NCBI GenBank assembly: GCA_000444245.1
Contig: ATSW01007315.1
Span: 1 to 24,611 of the forward strand
DNA from: Botryllus schlosseri
Taxonomy: Eukaryota; Chordata; Ascidiacea; Stolidobranchia; Styelidae
DNA: 24,611 nucleotides
Reading direction: 5' to 3'
The notes under the pieces are model-generated. The model was not told where the DNA came from and ran no database searches. It was given only the letters and a program-made list of their open reading frames with translations. Positions 19,707 through 24,611 of this stretch are shown here, in pieces; positions within the stretch are counted from its first letter, which is position 1; the number at the start of each line of letters is the position of its first letter. Position numbers and translations under genes: made by a program.

Positions 19707-20504
19707 TCGCGATTACTATACGACTCAGAATTACTGTCACCTATAAAGGATGAACGGGCATGTCAAAAAAGGAAGCTGAAGTTCAAAAAATATTTAGAGC
19801 AGTGGTCCGTGGCACGTTTCCTGTCGGTCCGCCAGATTTATTCGAATTTTATATCTTAATTCCCAAATGCTAGAAATTCATCCATTATCTATTAATTAAT
19901 GAATTAAACATCATATTTTAAATTTATTTAGAAGCGTGAAACGCCTATATCGGGTGCAAATCGCATGTAGGCTCATACGGATACTTTTATGCTCACGGCG
20001 GTGTAATTAAGCGACAGTTAGCAGTTCACAATTCACATTTCTTTCAAACGATATACCTAACAGTCGAAATCAGGTTAATGGTCTTTAAGAGCCTTGCCTT
20101 GGAGAATCTTCAACACATCCAGGTATCAATATATATTATTAAAAAGGCATCATTAAGTGAAGTTTCTAATATTACATTTAAGTTGCATAGATTCGTGGCA
20201 ACTAAATTTAGGGGATTTTGGTTTTTTGAAGGTTCACCAGTCCGCAACATTTGTTTGGAGCACTGTAAATATTTGTATACTGGAGTCAGAGGTAAACCTT
20301 TTAGTATGTGCCGAGCATATCGCCGAGATTTAGGATTTTAATTAAAGTAGGTATTATGACAAAAACACGAAGACAGGGAAGGCGAATTTCAGAAAAACTG
20401 CAAGCCACGCTCAACATCATGGCTATTTGAGCTGCACAATGCTCGAAAGGCAGCGACCAAGACAATAAGCTTTGTAGGCCTACTATCCCAAATAAATTTC
20501 ATTT
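19707..20504. other. Intergenic stretch, nothing recognised
   Basis: AT-rich. An 87-codon open frame at 20078-20341 has no recognisable motif and I do not support it as a gene. Confidence 0.45.
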
Positions 20505-20876
20505 CAGTGNTTCTCGAACCGGGGGAGCNAGAAAGCATCTGAANGGGACGCGATTTTTTTTTTGCGCCGCNTCGCGCGANTTNTTCCCCAGCNAATACTT
20601 GTTNATCTGTGTATTGCCTAACTTTAATATATTTCCGAATTCTCTCGTCAACAGTCATCACATTCTATGCATCAAACTATCAATTGGTATTGATAGTATT
20701 CTGATAGATATTTTTTTAATTTACTGTCACTTTCTCATTACCTAACATCATTCACTGAGCAGCATTTAATAACAATGTAATTCAGAAATAAAATTAAAAT
20801 AACGCTTCAGAATATAGCTACAAAATTTCATACGGCCCGCCAACGTATTTTCTACTTCTCCTTTGGCCCGTAGAGA
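20505..20876. mobile_element. hAT-like remnant
   Basis: Begins CAGTGNTTCTCGAACCGGGG, close to the common hAT end CAGTGGTTCTCAAAC. Near 20833-20875 there is CGGCCCGCCAACG and TTTGGCCCGT, often seen near the other end of such elements. The terminal CACTG on the right is missing or diverged. N bases at 20510-20610 limit the call. Confidence 0.38.
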
Positions 20877-22732
20877 ATATGGATATGAAACAGCGTCGCT
20901 TAATATATGCTTTTCTAAATGTAAATCATATACGTCCAGCAGAAAACAATTTTCACTCGCTCGGAAATGAAACCAATGTGTTGGTCTCCATTCGATGTTT
21001 TGTTTATGTCAAATACTTTGCAATGAACACATTGGAGTGGTTGAGCTTTGCATCATCAAGCTGTCGTTTGTAAATCAAGATTTCGGTAAACTTGTAAATG
21101 TATCGTTTAACTAACCGACATTTAGTGATTGGTGAACATACCAAACGATACACATCCACCTCCGAAATACTGCGTTGATCTTAATTTCCATCATCGTGAT
21201 AATCGAAGTACATTTCTTTCGAATTCGTAACAACCGGCTTTTCTATGACATGATAAATTTTTGACAAGTTATGCTTAGAAGATTGGTTGCATATCGCGAA
21301 AAATAATATACCACTCATATTGATATTGATCGATATTTTCAAACGAGTAAAATTTATTGCTTGATTTTCTCCGCTAACTATATGTAAATGTAAACTCATT
21401 GAAAGACATTGATAAAAAGTAGGCAATCAAACGCTACAAGTTTAACTTTTGTAGGTTGTGTATGATTACCTCACTCAACTCATTTCTTACCGAAGGCATA
21501 TGAAATATATTCATGTTACACGAAAATACTCGATATTCCCATGCTACGAACCTGTACAATGATTGGTGGTGCTTTCAAACTGTTTCGATACCTCAAGAAC
21601 TTTATTGTCTGAATGGTTGTTCATGTATCTTAATAATCAAATAGTTCAACACAGAACTAGTACGAACAGAAACATCAGAGTTGTTTACACAAAAGTTTGT
21701 ATGTGTACAGTATGCGAATACCGTGTGTAAGTCCAGCACAATTGCGGTATCCATCCGAGTTTAGTTAACACAAATTTAATACAACGGAGCCACGTAAACT
21801 CTCGTGAAAGAAAAGCATACTCACTTCCAGAGGGTTCTATCAATGCCATAGCAATAAATCAGCTACTCCAACAAAAGAGTACATATGTTTTCTAGTCGCG
21901 GTCCTTAAATCATACACACAAAACAATCTACTTTGCTAACGAAAAGTGCTGAGTCATCACATGATTGCCCTCACAACAAAACAGCTAGAAGATATTATCA
22001 TTCAAAAATATTCCTAACCCTTTGCACACCAGTGACAAATCATACAACGAATATGTTTTGTGCGTCGAATTGTTGCTCAGCGTCAAGTCTACCTGTTGAA
22101 ACGTACATTAAAACAACACAGTCACAATTCAATTAAAACCACGAATCTATTTTCATTTCGTCACAAACTGTCACATACAGAAAAATAAATTTTCTTTCCC
22201 CAACACATACTTGTAACCAATCGCTTTCATTAAACACACAACTCCATAAAAGTATTTACTTTCTACAACATAGACATTCCGATGTAGTCAAGAAATATTT
22301 TTATTAATCAAAATCATCGACTTCTGTTTATGGCGTTAGTGTGTGCATGTCATACCTGTGGACCCCGTATTAAAATGGACACGGCACAACTGGATGTAAG
22401 GGGATAGAAGTCTATCGTATCGATTTACATGTGGTCTTCGCTACGGTTTCAAAAAACGAATCATCTATTTTGCATTGGTCGAGACCTAGCGAGCCAGTTA
22501 CATGTATTCACGGTAATGATTTTGCTTGTCATATGCGAATGATAGGGTTGTAACTCCGACAAATCAAATCAACATACAACAACTTTCTTACAGTGGTAAT
22601 AACATTTTCATTTTCCGCCCCTTCGTAAATATATACGCACGAAAAGTATATTGTACAACTCGGCAACTACGTTTAACAAGACCAATCACATTACCTGCGT
22701 TGAACACAAGATACCTACCCAAGTAAAAATAT
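20877..22732. other. Long AT-rich intergenic stretch
   Basis: No supported gene, RNA or repeat. Open frames here are all under 85 codons and lack domains. Confidence 0.5.
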
Positions 22733-23075
22733 CATTCTGGTTTGGGCAACTGACGTTTACCTGTGTAAAATTATCATTTTCACTTGGAGGTCCACTGTCA
22801 CCTGACTTTGGAGATCTTTGGTTTACCCAGAGTAACAATACATTTTCACTTGGAAATCTATCGTTTTCCGACAACAACGAACCATTTTTACTTGGAAAAA
22901 TTCTTTTTACCTAGAGTAACCAATCATTTTCTTTTGGAAATATATTTTCTCCCTGGGTAACAAACCCTTTTCGTTTTGAAAACTATCATTTACCTGAGTG
23001 CCAATACCGTTTTCACTTGGAAAGCTATCTTTTCTCTGGGTAACAATACCATTTTCGTTTTGAAAACTGACAACC
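22733..23075 (-). repeat. 42-bp minisatellite, 8 units, coding-like on minus strand
   Basis: Unit starts fall at 22733, 22775, 22841, 22883, 22925, 22966, 23008 and 23050. The period is 42 bp except for one 66-bp unit and one 41-bp unit. A typical unit is CATTTTCACTTGGAAA, then a T-rich stretch, then CTGGGTAACAATAC. Read on the minus strand, 42 bp equals 14 codons and gives repeats such as SFPSENGIGTQVND and SFQNENGIVTQRKD. An open frame 23149-22907 starts with a hydrophobic MELLLVYILSLPVVA and continues into the repeats; a second frame covers 22877-22686. The one-base period change puts the two halves in different frames, so a single intact protein is not present unless splicing intervenes. 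It could equally be a non-coding minisatellite. Confidence 0.82.
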
Positions 23076-23783
23076 ACACCGGACAATTTGATATTTTTGT
23101 ATATTGCTACAACGGGTAGCGACAAAATATACACCAACAACAACTCCAATACATTTGTGTAATAGCATATTCACTTGGTCTGGTGCACCCCATCAAAATC
23201 CTCAGTTACCCACATGCAATGTGCTGTACATCGATGTGTATGTTTTGGAAATGGGACAATAGATTTCGACTTGTCTGTGATGTCCGGGTTCGTGCTTTGG
23301 ATTTTCCAGAGTCAAAATGTCTGAATAAAACACCTCCTCGACGATGGTTGGTACGTGGATAACGGTGTTCGGAAAACGGTTGGATTTATGTCACCCATCG
23401 CGATAACAATTCCGGGTCGAGTTTTCTCCCACATGTTTTCTATATTGTGTCTTTATTGGTCAATGTATGTCTCGACATTCAGTTTGAAATCGGAAACCCT
23501 GATAAAGTACGTAACCGGATCCGGATATCAACTCTGAATCGATAAACCAACGAACAATATTCAAGTAAACATGTTACACCTTGTGTTTCCACGAAAAAAT
23601 ACCACCCACACACACGTCGCGCTTGTTTGCCCACACAAGTATACGCGTAAATAGAGGGGGTTGTAAGACATTACATGCAATGTGTTGGTATACAAACATC
23701 GGGGAGTAAGCCTTCGATCCACAGACATTATCATAGCCGGTAACTGAGACGCAGATCGAATGTCATCAAGCACTATTAGCGGG
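23076..23783. other. Intergenic stretch, nothing recognised
   Basis: No supported gene apart from the hydrophobic start of the minus-strand frame at 23149 noted with the minisatellite. Confidence 0.45.
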
Positions 23784-24611
23784 TGCAGAAATTTAACGAT
23801 AGACTATTGGTTACGGTACCATATTCTACATGGGTACATATATTTTCAAGGTTACTCGTAAAATGACAACTAAAATTCGCATAAATGTAAGGGGGGCTCA
23901 TAAAATCAAAGTAAGCTCTTTTAGCAGATGCAGAAATTTAATGATCGACTGTTTACGGTACCATATTCTACATCGGTACATTACATATATTTTCACGGTT
24001 ACTCGCAAAAGGATAACTAAAATTCGCATAAATGTAGGGGGGGCTCACAAAATCAAAGTAAGCTCTTTTATCGGATGCAGAAATTCAATGATCGACTACT
24101 GTTTACGGTACCATATGCTACATGGGTACATATATTTTCACGGTTATTCGTAAAATGATAACATTCGCGTAAATGTAGGGGGGGGGCCTTTTTTAGCTAA
24201 TGGCAAAATAGATAGAGATCATAAAATCAAAGTGAGCTCTTGCAACGAGTGCAGAAATTTAATGATCGACTACTGCTTACGGTACTATATTCTACATGTA
24301 TTTTCACAGTTATTCGCAAAAGTATAACTAAATTTCGCATAAATGTAGAAGGGGGGCCCCTTCATAAAATCAAAATAAGCCATTTTAGCGGGTGCAGAAA
24401 TTTAATGATTGACTACTGTTTACGGTGTTATATTCTACTTGGGTACATGTATTTTCAGTTTTCTGCAAAATGATAACATTCGCGTAAATGTAGGAAGGGG
24501 AGGCCTTTAGCTAATGGCAAAATGGATGGAGATCATCAAATCAAAGTGAGCTCTTGCAACTAGTGCAGAAATTTAATGATCGACTACTGCTTACGGTACC
24601 ATATTCTACAT
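23784..24611. repeat. Satellite array with alternating monomer lengths
   Basis: TGCAGAAATTTAATGATCGA-like unit starts fall at 23784, 23929, 24076, 24250, 24393 and 24564, giving lengths of 145, 147, 174, 143 and 171 bp; the last unit is cut by the window end. Every unit contains CTACTGTTTACGGTACC-like, ATTTTCACGGTTATTCG-like and ATAAATGTAGGGGG-like blocks. Long units add TTAGCTAATGGCAAAAT plus GGAGATCAT and share the variant GAGCTCTTGCAAC. The open frames at 23830 and 24240 are by-products of the repeat. Confidence 0.92.

Noticed and set aside
20078-20341. 87-codon plus-strand open frame
   Set aside because: No recognisable domain, no homologous copy in the window and no support for splicing; likely chance.
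23830-24473. Open frames of 77 and 107 codons
   Set aside because: They are translations of the satellite monomers.
23784-24611. CRISPR-like array
   Set aside because: Whole monomers repeat with gradual divergence and there are no short repeats with unique spacers; this is eukaryotic satellite DNA.

Overview
This is a repeat-rich, AT-rich animal window, most likely from an invertebrate. The evidence is arrays of C2H2 zinc fingers, two I-group-like LINEs, tRNA-derived SINE heads, many hAT-type transposon ends and satellite DNA. No species can be named from the sequence. Scattered N bases (17585-17960 and 20510-20610) mark poorly resolved assembly.

Layout. 1-2391: hAT debris, a 50-bp minisatellite and one complete short hAT element (1096-1589) with a perfect 8-bp target duplication. 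2392-7825: a full-length LINE with ORF1, ORF2, a (CAA)n tail and a 12-bp target duplication; ORF2 carries one frameshift made by a 4-bp tandem duplication. 7838-8394: pieces related to the 1096 element. 8395-9885: an internal fossil of a Ty3/gypsy LTR retrotransposon on the minus strand, abutting a hAT terminus at 9931. 9940-11960: hAT ends, a relative of the 1096 element and two converging tRNA-like SINE heads.

11965-19069 holds two direct copies of a nine-finger C2H2 zinc-finger gene. Copy A (12115-13050) is a pseudogene, and a 547-bp hAT element sits just after it. Copy B (17814-18794) is open and probably functional, possibly with upstream exons near 17193 and 17475. Between the copies lies a 446-bp foldback element with 111-bp arms at about 95% identity, ending 90 bp upstream of the candidate first exon of copy B.

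19070-24611: a hAT-like end, a 5'-truncated LINE 3' end with a 14-bp target duplication, hAT remnants, a 42-bp minisatellite whose minus strand reads as a 14-residue repeat, and a satellite array with alternating short and long monomers that runs off the window end.

The genes do not form a pathway. The only likely host gene is zinc-finger copy B; the rest is mobile-element and satellite sequence. The most interesting signal is that copies A and B differ mainly at the DNA-contact residues of their fingers, the pattern expected of rapidly diversifying zinc-finger families.
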